A stretch of 64,000 nucleotides of DNA, taken from positions 2,170,001-2,234,000 of the forward strand of contig CAWCQQ010000002.1 of NCBI GenBank assembly GCA_963797675.1, written 5' to 3'. The notes under the pieces are model-generated. The model worked only from the letters and a program-made list of their open reading frames with translations. It was not told the DNA's origin and ran no database searches. Each line of letters starts with the position of its first letter. The stretch's first letter is position 1. Position numbers and translations under genes: made by a program. This stretch comes from DASQPR01 sp963797675. GTDB taxonomy: Bacteria; Actinomycetota; Actinomycetes; Mycobacteriales; Micromonosporaceae. Positions 52,951 through 62,216 of the stretch are shown here, in pieces.

Positions 52951-53394
52951 CTACGGGCAGTTGACCCACTCGTCGGTGCCGTCGTCGAACAGCTGCCGTT
53001 TCCAGATCGGCAGCCGAGCCTTGGCCTCGTCGACCAACCGCCCGCACAGCGTGAACGCCTCGTGCCGGTGTGCCGTCGCGACCGCGGCGACGATCGCGAT
53101 ATCGCCGATCTCCATCGGCCCGACGCGGTGCGAGACCGCGAGTCCGAGGACATCCGGATCGGCCGCGATCTCGTCGGCCACCTCGCGGAGCACACGCAGC
53201 GCGTCCGGGTGCGCCTCGTAGTCGAGTTTGTCCACGCCTCGACCATGATCATGGTTGCGAACCGTGCCCTGGAAGACGACGACCGCGCCGGCCGCCGGAT
53301 GCGCAGCCGCGACTTCGTGCGCGGCGACGTCCAGAGGTTGGTCGGTGATCTCCACGAGCGTGACGCGGGATCCTGACGTACGAGCGTCTATCAC
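52951..53394 (-). CDS. moaE: Molybdopterin synthase catalytic subunit
   Basis: MoaE of 147 aa. It adds two sulfurs from MoaD thiocarboxylate to precursor Z to make molybdopterin. Seen: GAVVVFQGTVRNHD, LDYEAHPDALRVLREVADEI, VSHRVGPMEIGDIAIVAAVATAHRHEAF and the catalytic-Lys region ARLPIWKRQ. Starts at GTG 53394; GTG at VTLVEIT is an alternative. No other molybdenum-cofactor gene is in the window. Confidence 0.92.
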   Translation of the reverse strand: MIDARTSGSRVTLVEITDQPLDVAAHEVAAAHPAAGAVVVFQGTVRNHDHGRGVDKLDYEAHPDALRVLREVADEIAADPDVLGLAVSHRVGPMEIGDIAIVAAVATAHRHEAFTLCGRLVDEAKARLPIWKRQLFDDGTDEWVNCP

Positions 53395-53465
53395 CGGGTC
53401 AGCCTATCTCGGTCGAGGTGTTCGCCGATCCAAGCCGACCGGAGTGACAGATCATTGATTCCGGG

Positions 53466-53478
53466 TTTTCGATACGCC
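53466..53478. promoter_or_regulatory. 13-bp element TTTTCGATACGCC before the regulator gene
   Basis: Lies 26 bp before the OmpR-type regulator start. The exact reverse complement occurs 42 bp before the VanZ-like gene (55316-55328), suggesting one binding protein for both promoters. Confidence 0.45.
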
Positions 53479-53504
53479 CACGATATGGGGCGGCTCGTAC
53501 CATT

Positions 53505-54205
53505 ATGAGCGTGCGGGTGTTGGTGGTCGAGGACGAGCCCTACATGGCCGAGGCCATCCGCGATGGGCTGCGTCTGGAGGCGATCGCGGCCGACATCGCC
53601 GGTGACGGCGACGCCGCTCTGGAGCTGTTGAGCGTCAACGCCTACGACATCGCCGTCCTCGACCGCGACATTCCCGGACCTTCCGGTGACGAGATCGCCG
53701 AACGCATCGTCGCCTCCGGCAGTGGTATGCCGATCCTCATGCTGACCGCTGCCGACCGGCTTGACGACAAGGCCTCCGGGTTCGGGCTCGGCGCCGACGA
53801 CTACCTCACCAAGCCGTTCGCACTGCAGGAGTTGGTGCTGCGGCTCAGGGCGCTCGACCGCAGGCGCGCCTACAACCGGCCGCCGGTACGGGAGATCGCC
53901 GGCTTGCGTCTGGATCCGTTCCGCCGCGAGGTCTACCGCGACGGCCGCTACGTCGCGCTCACCCGCAAGCAGTTCGCCGTGCTCGAAGTTCTCGTCGCGG
54001 CCGAAGGCGGTGTCCTCAGCGCCGAAGAGCTCTTGGAGCGAGCATGGGACGAGAACGCCGATCCCTTCACCAACGCCGTGCGCATCACCGTTTCGGCATT
54101 GCGCAAACGCCTCGGCGAACCCTGGATCATCGCCACCGTTGCCGGCGTCGGCTACCGCATAGACACCGGAGCAGACGCCGCCGGGCGGAGGGGACGCGTG
54201 GATAG
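53505..54205 (+). CDS. OmpR-family response regulator
   Basis: About 233 aa. Receiver with VLVVEDEPYMAEAIRDGL, DIAVLDRDIPGPSGDEIA and DDYLTKPFALQELVLRLRAL. Winged helix with VALTRKQFAVLEVLVAAEGG, SAEELLERAWDENADPFTNAVRITVSALRKRL and a WIIATVAGVGYRID end. As assembled the frame has no stop and runs into the kinase. One missing base in the tail (about 54150-54180) would end it at TAG 54203-54205, overlapping the kinase GTG, the usual arrangement in this family. Confidence 0.85.
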
Positions 54206-55287
54206 GGCGCCGGGGTTGAGTGTTCGCCTCAAACTCACCCTCAGCTACGCCGGGTTCCTCATGGTGGCAGGTGCCTTGCTGCTCGCCGTGGTGTGGGTGT
54301 TCCTGCTGCGATACGTACCCGATGTGATTTTCACCCCTCGGGTCTGCCTGTGCCCGACCGCTCCGACCTGGTGCGCGCGTTCGCGCCGAAGGCAGCCGCA
54401 ATGCTGGTGTTCCTCCTGGTGTTCGGGCTGCTGGGAGGGTGGCTCCTGGCCGGCCGCATGCTCGCGCCGCTGACCCGCATCACGCACGCCACCCGCCTGG
54501 CCGCGGACGGATCACTGTCCCACCGGATCCGGTTGGAGGGCCGCAACGATGAATTCCGCGAACTCGCCGACGCGTTCGATACCATGCTCGCGCGGCTGGA
54601 AGCACACGTCGCCGAACAGCAGAGATTCGCCGCCAACGCCTCGCACGAGCTGCGTACCCCGCTGGCGATCACCCAGACTCTTCTCGACGTGGCCCGCAAC
54701 GATCCGAAACGGGACCACGGCGACCTTGTCGACCGCCTCTATTTCGTCAACACCCGGGCGATCGACCTCACCGAGGCGCTGCTCCTGCTCAGCCGTGCCG
54801 ACCAACGCTCCTTCACCCGCGAACACGTCGACCTGTCCCTGCTAGCCGAAGAGGCCACCGAAACGCTCCTGCCGCTGCCGAAAAACGCGGCCTGACCATC
54901 GAGACCTCCGGCGACATCACCCCCACGATCGGCTCACACGCGCTGCTCCTGCAGATGACGACCAACCTCGTGCACAACGCGATCGTCCACAACCTGCCCG
55001 AACAGGGCACCGTATGGGTCACGACCAGCGTTCACCCCAGGACCGTGGCGCTCATTGTCGAGAACACCGGCGAGAAGCTCACCCCACAATTGGTTTCCAC
55101 GCTTGGCGAACCGTTTCAACGCGGCACGGGACGCATCCGTGGCGGCCACGCTGGCGCCGGCCTCGGCCTGGCCATCGTGAAGAGCATCGCCCGAGCACAC
55201 GACGGAGACCTCATCCTCAGCCCACGGCCCGATGGCGGGCTCCGCGTCACGGTGCAGCTACCCGCCGCGCCACCGCACGCCGGCTGA
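54198..55287 (+). pseudogene. Sensor histidine kinase with two single-base deletions
   Basis: Kinase of about 363 aa if repaired. GTG 54198 begins VDRAPGLSVRLKLTLSYAGFLM; helix 1, short loop, helix 2 AAAMLVFLLVFGLLGGWLLAG, HAMP, HisKA with FAANASHELRTPLAITQTLLDVARN, and HATPase with LVHNAIVHN and GLGLAIVKSIARAHDG. Missing bases near 54336 (C run in ACCCCTCGGG) and near 54876 break the frame twice; all three parts are well conserved. It pairs with the upstream regulator. Confidence 0.85.
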
Positions 55288-55315
55288 TGACGATGGGGGA
55301 GCCGGCCGTATCGCG

Positions 55316-55328
55316 GGCGTATCGAAAA
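55316..55328. promoter_or_regulatory. 13-bp element GGCGTATCGAAAA before the VanZ-like gene
   Basis: Exact reverse complement of the element at 53466-53478. It extends into an inverted repeat GCGTAT-N10-ATACGC, 42 bp before ATG 55371. Confidence 0.45.
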
Positions 55329-55370
55329 TCGCATACGCCGCGGCAACAACGTTCCGTGTTCAATGGCGGC

Positions 55371-56057
55371 ATGGACGACAGCGGATCACTATCAGCCCCA
55401 GACCGTCGTACGCGCAGGATCGTGATCATGATCATCAGTCTGGCGATCGTGGGTGTAGCGATCGTCGAGTTCCGCTCGGCCGCCACGGCACTGAGGATCA
55501 TGTCCATGCCGTTACACCGGCCGACGTGGTACGGCTGGTTCGAGACGGTCAACGGTGCGGCGCTCATCACGGTGCTCGCGTTGCCGTTGGCCGCGCTGGC
55601 GGTGTGGGCTCTGGCACGCCGTCGCAGCGGCGCCCCGTCGGCGTGGCGGATGTCGCTGGCCGAGGTGGGCATGGTTTACGGGACGCTGCCGTGGCTTTGG
55701 CTGATCATGTTGACGGGCGGCCGAGTCAGCGCCGTGAACCTGGTCCCGCTGCGGGACCTGGCCACGATGCCGACGGGCCAGGTCATCGGCAACCTTCTGC
55801 CGTTCGCGGCGCTGGGATTCTTCGCCCCGCTTCGGTTCGCGGCGCTGGCCTCGTTACCGCGGATCCTCGCGCTCGCGGCGGCCTGCTCGGTCCTCGTCGA
55901 GACGGCCCAGTACTTCATGCCGGACCGGGTGTCCTCCGTGGACGACGTACTGCTCAACGCCGCCGGCGCCGGGCTGGCCGCTCTGGCGTCGCGCCCCTGG
56001 TGGCACGCTACGGCCAGGGCGCCGTCAGACCGACCCGGCCCCGTCATGTCTATCTAG
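55371..56057 (+). CDS. VanZ-like membrane protein
   Basis: Membrane protein of 228 aa with about five helices. NLVPLRDL followed by QVIGNLLPFAALGFFAPLRF, VLVETAQYFMPDRVSSVDDVLLNAAGAGLAAL is the VanZ signature region. VanZ-like proteins affect glycopeptide sensitivity or envelope stress. Its gene follows the regulator/kinase pair and shares a promoter element with it. The stop overlaps the convergent lectin gene stop (CTAG read on both strands). Confidence 0.88.
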   Translation: MDDSGSLSAPDRRTRRIVIMIISLAIVGVAIVEFRSAATALRIMSMPLHRPTWYGWFETVNGAALITVLALPLAALAVWALARRRSGAPSAWRMSLAEVGMVYGTLPWLWLIMLTGGRVSAVNLVPLRDLATMPTGQVIGNLLPFAALGFFAPLRFAALASLPRILALAAACSVLVETAQYFMPDRVSSVDDVLLNAAGAGLAALASRPWWHATARAPSDRPGPVMSI

Positions 56058-57013
56058 ATCGGCGTGGTCCACGCTTCGTCCGCGGCGCCGTTGCAGGCGG
56101 CGACGTCGAGGCGGGTACCCCATTGCTGGTTGCCGCCCGGATCCTCGAGGCACAGCCCGGAGGAGATCTGGACCAGCGAATTCGACGGGCCTCGGCGCCA
56201 GGACTGGCCGGTGTCGCCGTCGCAGTCCCACACCTCGGCCTGGCCGCCCGGGGCCGGCTTGGTCATCTGCAGACACTTGCCCAGCACCCGCACGGTGGAG
56301 TCCGGCTCGAACGTCCAGTCCTGCGCCGGCGTGCCGTTGCAGCCGTACACCTGGATTGCGTTGCCGTTGTCGGGGATCCGGCCGTTGTCGTCGACGCACA
56401 GGCCGCCGATGCCGGTGATCTGGCCGGTCACCGGCGACGCGGGTGGCGGCGAGAACGACGGGACCGGCGACGGCGTGACCGGCGCGACGCCGCCGGCGAA
56501 CGAGATCGACGGCGACGGGCCGGACGGTGTCGGGCGCGTGCTCCGGACCACGTTGTGCGGACGGGATTCGGTGGACGGCGACGGTGACGGGGATGCCGCC
56601 GCGGTCCGGGCCGGCGGCGACACGGCGGGGATCGCGATCGCAGGTGCGACCGGCAACGCCGCGTTGCGGGGATTGTTTGCCGAGCTGAGGAAGTAGGCGA
56701 CGGCTGCACCGGTGATGAGCACAATCGCAAAGATCAACGTCAGTGGTACGGCCCGCCACCGCGTCGTGAGCGCAACCTCCGGCGCGTACGCGAAGTCCGG
56801 GCTCCAGACCTTCACCGCACTGAGTTCCTGGGTGGAATCGACCGAATCCGCGGTGACGAGGGACCGACGGCGGCCACGGATGTGCTGGCCGGGGATGCGC
56901 GGGACGCCGATGGACGCGACGAATGGGCGTACCAATTCGAAGTCAGGTGGTGGACCTGCGTCGCGCCGCAGCGCGTCCGACGGACCGTTGGACTGGTCAC
57001 CCTCGTCTTCCAT
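56054..57013 (-). CDS. Membrane-anchored ricin-B-type lectin protein
   Basis: About 319 aa. A cytoplasmic N-terminal ~100 residues, one helix (AVPLTLIFAIVLITGAAVAYFL), a Ser/Pro/Thr-rich linker of about 75 residues, then a ricin-type beta-trefoil: GGLCVDDNGRIPDNGNAIQVYGC, GKCLQMTKPAPGGQAEVWDCDG and GLCLEDPGGNQQWGTRLDVAAC, each with QxW-like ends (AQDWTF, GQSWRR, DEAWTT). Probably binds cell-surface or extracellular glycans. Start uncertain: ATG 57013 chosen; the frame is open to TTG 57160. Confidence 0.8.
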   Translation of the reverse strand: MEDEGDQSNGPSDALRRDAGPPPDFELVRPFVASIGVPRIPGQHIRGRRRSLVTADSVDSTQELSAVKVWSPDFAYAPEVALTTRWRAVPLTLIFAIVLITGAAVAYFLSSANNPRNAALPVAPAIAIPAVSPPARTAAASPSPSPSTESRPHNVVRSTRPTPSGPSPSISFAGGVAPVTPSPVPSFSPPPASPVTGQITGIGGLCVDDNGRIPDNGNAIQVYGCNGTPAQDWTFEPDSTVRVLGKCLQMTKPAPGGQAEVWDCDGDTGQSWRRGPSNSLVQISSGLCLEDPGGNQQWGTRLDVAACNGAADEAWTTPI

Positions 57014-57165
57014 CGGAGGCGTCAATCCTTTCGCGCGGAGTCGTGGGCGTCCCGTGACCGTACCGATGCTAATGGTGACCGGGCGGTTACCGACATGGGC
57101 CATTCGTGGCTGAGTAAATCCCGGCCGTACGGGAACGGGCGGCGGCTGCCGAACGTCCAACGTGT

Positions 57166-57642
57166 ATGGCCAGATTGCTGCGCAGTTCCGCTCTTGTCGT
57201 CGCCGTCACCCTCGCCCTTGCCGTCGTGGGTACGGCATGCGCATCGCCCGGTACGCCCGTTCCACGGTCCACATCATCGGCGGGTGCGTCGGCGAGTCCG
57301 GCCGCGCTCGCGGTCACGATGACCCGCACCGGCGGGCTCGTCGGCTCGCGCGATCGGGTCGTGATAGCCCCGGACGGATCGTGGACCCGGACCGACAAGA
57401 CCGGCAAACTGACCCACGGCCAGCTCACGCCGGATCAGGTCGCCAAGCTCCAGCAAATGGCGAGCGAGCCGGCGCTGGCCGGCGAGACGACGCCGCCGGC
57501 CGGCAATGCGAAGTGCGCGGACGGCTTCGTCTACGCGGTCAACGTCGGAACCATCACCGTCTCCTACACCGACTGCGGCGCCGACCGGCCGCCGGCCGCC
57601 GCGCAGATGGTGTCGATGATCTCGGGGTGGACGCTGAAGTAA
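57166..57642 (+). CDS. Lipoprotein resembling emfourin-type protease inhibitors
   Basis: Lipoprotein of 158 aa. Signal MARLLRSSALVVAVTLALAVVGTAC with Cys near 25, Ser/Ala linker, then a ~105-residue domain: VTMTRTGGLVGSRDRVVIAPDG, LTPDQVAKLQQMASEP, FVYAVNVGTITVSYTDCG, ending SMISGWTLK. The R-x-GG opening, middle helix and closing strands recall emfourin, a small inhibitor often encoded beside metalloproteases; here an M36 protease is the convergent neighbour. Similarity is by pattern only. Confidence 0.6.
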   Translation: MARLLRSSALVVAVTLALAVVGTACASPGTPVPRSTSSAGASASPAALAVTMTRTGGLVGSRDRVVIAPDGSWTRTDKTGKLTHGQLTPDQVAKLQQMASEPALAGETTPPAGNAKCADGFVYAVNVGTITVSYTDCGADRPPAAAQMVSMISGWTLK

Positions 57643-57658
57643 CAACCGAACATAGGCA

Positions 57659-57692
57659 CAGCGGGTACCGGCCACTCGGCCGGTACCCGCTG
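57659..57692. terminator. Bidirectional terminator between lipoprotein and protease genes
   Basis: CAGCGGGTACCGGCC pairs perfectly (15 bp) with GGCCGGTACCCGCTG over a 4-nt loop. It lies in the 61-bp gap between two convergent stops. Confidence 0.9.
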
Positions 57693-57703
57693 TTCAGCCG
57701 GCG

Positions 57704-60631
57704 TCAGGACGCCGGTGTGCCGTAGACCTCCAGCTCCGACATGTCCATGAAGTCGCAGCCCGAGAAGTTACCCGGGCATGCCGCCAGGCCACCCGGGACC
57801 TGGGTGCCGGCCATGGTGAAGCGGACGTACTGGATGTTGGCCGTCGAACCGGACAGCGGGACCGAGTTGAGGATGCCTCGGTTGGCCACGCCGAACGTGC
57901 CGGACGACACCGCCGTGAACGTGACGCCGTCGGTCGACACCGACACCGAGTAGTCACCCGTCGATGCGCTGCCGCCGTCCCCACACGTGTTGCTGGGGTC
58001 GACCGCGATCTCGTCGATGTTCACCGCCGCCGGCAGCTTCACCGTGACGTACTTCGGTGATGCGACGTTGTCGACCGGGTCGACGGTGCTGCCCCAGCCC
58101 AATCCGAGCGACTGGTCGATCGCCGAGGACGGACCGCAACCGAAGTCGGTGAAGTCGGGACCCGTGAAGTCGGCAACGGAGCCGCCTCCCGCGAGTGCCG
58201 CCCAGTCCCGGCGCATCGTCCAGTTCTTCGAGTTCGTCCCGGACGAGACGCTCACCGTGGAGACGACCCGGTCATATCCGGCGGCCTTCGAGAAGACCGA
58301 CGGGTACGTGCCGGGCAGGACGCCGGTGATCGTGTAGTTGCCGGACGCGTCGGTGATCGCCGCGTAGTCGTTCGGGAATCCGGACGCGTGTCCGCCGAAG
58401 CCGACGACCGCGCCGGCGACCGGTGCGAGCGAGTCCTGGTCGGTGACCGTGCCGGAGATCGAGCCGGTGGGCGTACCCGGCGCGGGCGGCATCGAGAAGT
58501 CCTCGACCGGCGACGTGTCGTCACCGTCGGTGGCACCAGCGAAGTAGCCCATGCCGCGGTGAGCGAACACGGTCCAGATCTTCTTGTTCGCCTTGCCGTG
58601 GTTGACGACCTGGTCGGCCATTAGGATCGCGTTGCGCTCGTCCAGGTAGGACGGATTCGCCGGCGACAGTTCCATGGCCCGCGTGACGAGCGACTCGGTC
58701 AGCTTCGAGCCGAGCGCCGTACGCAGATCCCAGAGCGTCTCGCCCCAGATCTCGCCGTCGGCGTGCACCTCGGGCTGGCCGATGATCTTGCCGAAGTCGC
58801 CGTACGTGTAGCCGCCCGGACCTGCGCCCGGCGTACCGGGGCACTTCGCCGACGTGCTGCCGACCGGGCAGTCCATCGGCTGCGTACGGATCAGGTCCTG
58901 GCCTGCGCCGACATAGTTGCCGATCCGGACGTCGCCATCTGCCTTGCCGTCCTTCTGGAAGCCCTCGTTGACGAGGAAGTCCATCGCGTACCAGTCACTC
59001 CAGGCCTCGCCCATGGATCCGGCCTGGATGCTACCGAGCGTCGAGTTGCCCATCGCGTCGATGACGAGACGGTTCGACAAGCCGTGCGTGTACTCGTGGT
59101 AGACGATGTCCGCCTCGTCGCCGCCGTCGCTCGGCAGGAACGGGTCGTCGACCGCCGGCTGCGGGAACAGGTACATCTGCATGCGCGGCGACTGGCCGTC
59201 CGGGGGAGTGGACATGTTCGCGTTGTCGACGTGGTTCGGGTCCGGCAGACCGTTGTCGGTGTTCGCACCGTCCATCGTCTCGGCCTGCAGCTGGTCGCCA
59301 CCCTTGAGCTCGAAGTTACCGGCCGCCGGCGTGAAGCCGATCGGCGCCGCGACCAGGTGGTCGTGGTAGTTGCCGAGGTAGTAGAAGACCTGTACGGCGT
59401 TCTGCGAGCGGTTCGTCTGCCAGGAGAACGGCGTGTTCGGGTCCCAGGTGCAGACGAACTGTGCCGAACACGATCCGCCGAGCGAGTTGAAGCTCGTCAG
59501 CGGGTAGTTGAACGTGTCCTTGCTGCTCGGTACGACCTCTTCGGTCGGCTCGGCCGTGTTGTCGTCGTTCACGTCGCTGTAGACGTGGCCGACGTTGCCG
59601 TTGAGGTCGGGGGAGTTCTTCGGCAGCCAGCCCGGGGCGGTGAAGTTCCGGGTCTGCTGCGAGCTGCCCTTGGGCGCACCCGGGTAGTAGTCCCAGGCCT
59701 TGCCGCTGTCGCTGTCGGTCAGGCTCTGCCGGTAGAGCACCCGGCCGGTCGCTGCATCGACGATGTGCGTGTAGAGCGTGTTGCTGCTCGGCGCGGTCAG
59801 CGTCTGCCAGGCGAGCCGAGGACCGCCGGCCGTCATGAAGTACGACAGCGAGGCGGTGTCGCCATTGCTGAAGTCGGTCGTCTGGCGTACGCCGCCCTTT
59901 GCCTGCGCGGTTGCGCTCTTGACGGTCTTCGCGATGTCCGAGACGGCGTCGGTACGCGCCTGCGCTGCGGAGATGCCCGGCGCCGCGGCGACCGTCGGCA
60001 GGCTCGCCACCGGTGAGCCGACCACGTTGATGAGCTGGCCGGTCTTCGTGACGTTGGCCTGCACACCGTTGCCGAACAGCGGCACGCCGCCGATCGACTG
60101 CTCGAAGCTCAGGTGGTGGGTGCCGGCAATGTCCACATAGTCCTGCCGCAGCACGAGGCGGCCGATGCCGCTCGCGTCGAGGCCGAACACGTCCGGGTGG
60201 CTGGTGAGGTAGGCGAGTGCGATCTTCTTCGCCGGTTGCCTGCTCGGGGCGGTCAGGAAGCCGTCCAGCCGTGACACGTTTCGAGCTGTCCCGGTCAGCG
60301 GGTCGATCGAGATGACACCCTGCTGTCCGAGCTGCTTGCGCAGTGACGTGACGCCGCTCTTCGGCCGGGCGGCCAGGTCGGCGGCGCGATTCTGCAGCAC
60401 CTTGGCGACCGCTGGATCCTGCCGCGAGTCGTAGAACGTTGCCTTGTCGCTGATGCTGCCCGCGCCGGCGGCGCCGGGGCCGCTCGGCTTGGCCGCGTTG
60501 GCGGGGGAATTCGGCTTGGCGAGCGCCGGGCCCGCCGTGATGGCCACGGCAGCCAGGGACAGGGCAACCGCACCGAGAAATATTCGTTTCCTAGCAGATG
60601 TAGGGCCGAACCGACTGGAGCGCAACGGCAT
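57704..60631 (-). CDS. Secreted M36 (fungalysin) metallopeptidase
   Basis: Zinc protease of 975 aa. Signal peptide (KRIFLGAVALSLAAVAITAGPALA), FTP/PepSY-type propeptide to about 280, then the M36 catalytic domain with HEYTHGLSNRL (HExxH zinc site, near 515) and downstream GSMGEAWSDWYAMDF with the third ligand Glu. After about 710 comes a carboxypeptidase-regulatory-like domain (GSISGTVTDQDSLAPVAGAVV) and after about 820 a discoidin-like domain (NIQYVRFTMAGTQVP). GGGAGGAACA precedes ATG 60631. Exported and probably self-activating. Confidence 0.95.
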   Translation of the reverse strand: MPLRSSRFGPTSARKRIFLGAVALSLAAVAITAGPALAKPNSPANAAKPSGPGAAGAGSISDKATFYDSRQDPAVAKVLQNRAADLAARPKSGVTSLRKQLGQQGVISIDPLTGTARNVSRLDGFLTAPSRQPAKKIALAYLTSHPDVFGLDASGIGRLVLRQDYVDIAGTHHLSFEQSIGGVPLFGNGVQANVTKTGQLINVVGSPVASLPTVAAAPGISAAQARTDAVSDIAKTVKSATAQAKGGVRQTTDFSNGDTASLSYFMTAGGPRLAWQTLTAPSSNTLYTHIVDAATGRVLYRQSLTDSDSGKAWDYYPGAPKGSSQQTRNFTAPGWLPKNSPDLNGNVGHVYSDVNDDNTAEPTEEVVPSSKDTFNYPLTSFNSLGGSCSAQFVCTWDPNTPFSWQTNRSQNAVQVFYYLGNYHDHLVAAPIGFTPAAGNFELKGGDQLQAETMDGANTDNGLPDPNHVDNANMSTPPDGQSPRMQMYLFPQPAVDDPFLPSDGGDEADIVYHEYTHGLSNRLVIDAMGNSTLGSIQAGSMGEAWSDWYAMDFLVNEGFQKDGKADGDVRIGNYVGAGQDLIRTQPMDCPVGSTSAKCPGTPGAGPGGYTYGDFGKIIGQPEVHADGEIWGETLWDLRTALGSKLTESLVTRAMELSPANPSYLDERNAILMADQVVNHGKANKKIWTVFAHRGMGYFAGATDGDDTSPVEDFSMPPAPGTPTGSISGTVTDQDSLAPVAGAVVGFGGHASGFPNDYAAITDASGNYTITGVLPGTYPSVFSKAAGYDRVVSTVSVSSGTNSKNWTMRRDWAALAGGGSVADFTGPDFTDFGCGPSSAIDQSLGLGWGSTVDPVDNVASPKYVTVKLPAAVNIDEIAVDPSNTCGDGGSASTGDYSVSVSTDGVTFTAVSSGTFGVANRGILNSVPLSGSTANIQYVRFTMAGTQVPGGLAACPGNFSGCDFMDMSELEVYGTPAS

Positions 60632-60798
60632 TGTTCCTCCCATATCGATACATCAAAATATCGGCATAGAGAATCCGCGCCGCGACTAGTCGTAGCACGT
60701 ATTTATCCATGCCTATTTGCCGGACGGCTCAGGATAAGACGCGATTCACAGGCAGGGCACAGCCGAGCCGGAGTTAAAGGGTTTCGGTAGGGTGTCCT

Positions 60799-61257
60799 AT
60801 GACCCATGCAACGATCTATTCGGCCGCGGGTGGCGAATCCGCATTTATTGCGCTGGCGACCGCGCACCACGCCCGCTGCCTGGCGGATCCGGTGCTGAAC
60901 CATCCGTTCTCGCACCCCGGGCACCCTGATCATGTGGTGCGACTCGCACACTATTGGGCCGAAGTGCTCGGCGGTCCGCCGTTGTTCTCGGGCTCGTGCG
61001 GCGGCCACTCCGCGATGCTGACGATGCATGCCGGACAGGGTATGGACGACGATCTGGGTGAGCGATTCGTCCGATGCTTCGTGCAGGCGGCGGATGACGC
61101 CGGATTGCCCGAGGATCCCGATCTCCGTAACGCACTCCGTGCATATATGGAGTGGGCCGTGGGCGAAGTGATGTCGTACGACGCGATCGCCGCTTCCGAC
61201 GTCCCGTCCGACCTGGTGATGCCGAAATGGTCGTGGGACGGCCTTCAAGCCGGCTGA
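60799..61257 (+). CDS. Truncated-hemoglobin-like globin
   Basis: Globin of 152 aa of the group II truncated type: LADPVLNHPFSHPGHPDHVVRLAHYWAEVLGGPP in the B-E helices, HAGQGMDDDLGERFVRCFVQAADDAGLP with candidate proximal His near the F helix, and an EWAVGEVMSYD H helix. Family roles include O2/NO binding. Single gene, divergent from the M36 protease by 167 A/T-richer bp. Confidence 0.82.
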   Translation: MTHATIYSAAGGESAFIALATAHHARCLADPVLNHPFSHPGHPDHVVRLAHYWAEVLGGPPLFSGSCGGHSAMLTMHAGQGMDDDLGERFVRCFVQAADDAGLPEDPDLRNALRAYMEWAVGEVMSYDAIAASDVPSDLVMPKWSWDGLQAG

Positions 61258-61277
61258 CCGCCGCCGCCGGAGGCAGA

Positions 61278-62096
61278 TCAGGCCGGCGGTTGCCCGAACC
61301 CGGTGGAAGCTCCGCGCATAGCCGGCTTGCGCTGCTTCGGCGCCGGACTCCTGGGCCGCCGGCCGCTGCCGTCACCCCCGCCGGTGCGTCGGTGCTTCCG
61401 GCGGCGCGCCGCCCACCAGCCGCCCACAGCGACGATCGTGCCGCCGATCGCCGACCACGTACCCCAGCTGTTGAAGATCTCGCGCACCGTGTAGCTGATC
61501 GTCCGGGACACCGAGATGTCCAGCGGAAGGTCGCGCGTCAGATCATGGCCGTCCGCGAGCGGAATCTCGAGGTGGACGGTCAGCAGCAGATCCGTCGAGG
61601 GATGCTTGGCGCGGACCGTCCAGGTCCAGAGGAGTTCCACGTCGCTGCCGGTGGATGCGTCCACCGCGACCGACGGCGTGATGGTGGCATCGTCGGCGTC
61701 GGCCTCGAGCGTGGCGGTCACGGTCGCGCCGATTTGGACCGTACCGGCGTCCCGCGGGTCGTCGCTCTGGACGAGCGCGTTCACCTCGTTGGAGATCTGG
61801 GTGCCGGTGCCGATGGACAGACCGACCCGGGTGGGCGTGTCCACCAGAAGATGTGTCGGCGCGTGCCATGTCGCCACACGGTCGACGAGTTGCTGAGCGT
61901 CCGCATCGATTTGCTCGAACGAATTCTCCGGATCTCCGGTCGCCGTTGCCGTCGGCGACGGATCCGGCCTCGTGGTCGGCCTGGTGCTTGCCCGTGGCTT
62001 GGGTTCGGTCGCGCACGAGGCGACTGCGAGGGCGACGGCCAGCACTGCGGTCAGGGCGGCCAGGGTCCGGGCGACGCGATGCGGGCCACTGATCAC
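61278..62096 (-). CDS. Putative lipoprotein with C-terminal membrane helix
   Basis: About 272 aa. Signal ALTAVLAVALAVASC, Thr/Pro linker, an extracytoplasmic domain of beta strands (VGLSIGTGTQISNEVNALV, VQIGATVTATLEADADD, LLLTVHLEIPLADG), one helix (IGGTIVAVGGWWA) and a basic tail. GTG 62096 has GAGGAG 9 nt upstream. No family recognised. Anchoring at both ends is unusual. Confidence 0.65.
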   Translation of the reverse strand: MISGPHRVARTLAALTAVLAVALAVASCATEPKPRASTRPTTRPDPSPTATATGDPENSFEQIDADAQQLVDRVATWHAPTHLLVDTPTRVGLSIGTGTQISNEVNALVQSDDPRDAGTVQIGATVTATLEADADDATITPSVAVDASTGSDVELLWTWTVRAKHPSTDLLLTVHLEIPLADGHDLTRDLPLDISVSRTISYTVREIFNSWGTWSAIGGTIVAVGGWWAARRRKHRRTGGGDGSGRRPRSPAPKQRKPAMRGASTGFGQPPA

Positions 62097-62216
62097 GGGA
62101 CAATCTCCTCTGTGGAGGGGCGCCGCAAGACGCCAGGCCACATCGTGCCATGAACGGCCCGGCCCGGGCACCTCCGGTTGACCAGCACCACTGACCATGA
62201 GTACCGTCCGGGACCT

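Noticed and set aside
56054..56057. CTAG serving as stop for two convergent genes
   Set aside because: CTAG is self-complementary, so sharing between TAG stops on both strands is a simple consequence of compact gene order, not a signal.
58763..60016. 417-codon plus-strand frame
   Set aside because: Antisense of the M36 protease; Val/Arg-rich without motifs.
60683..60692. CGACTAGTCG palindrome upstream of the M36 gene
   Set aside because: Perfect but only 10 bp, with no second copy or positional support; could be chance.
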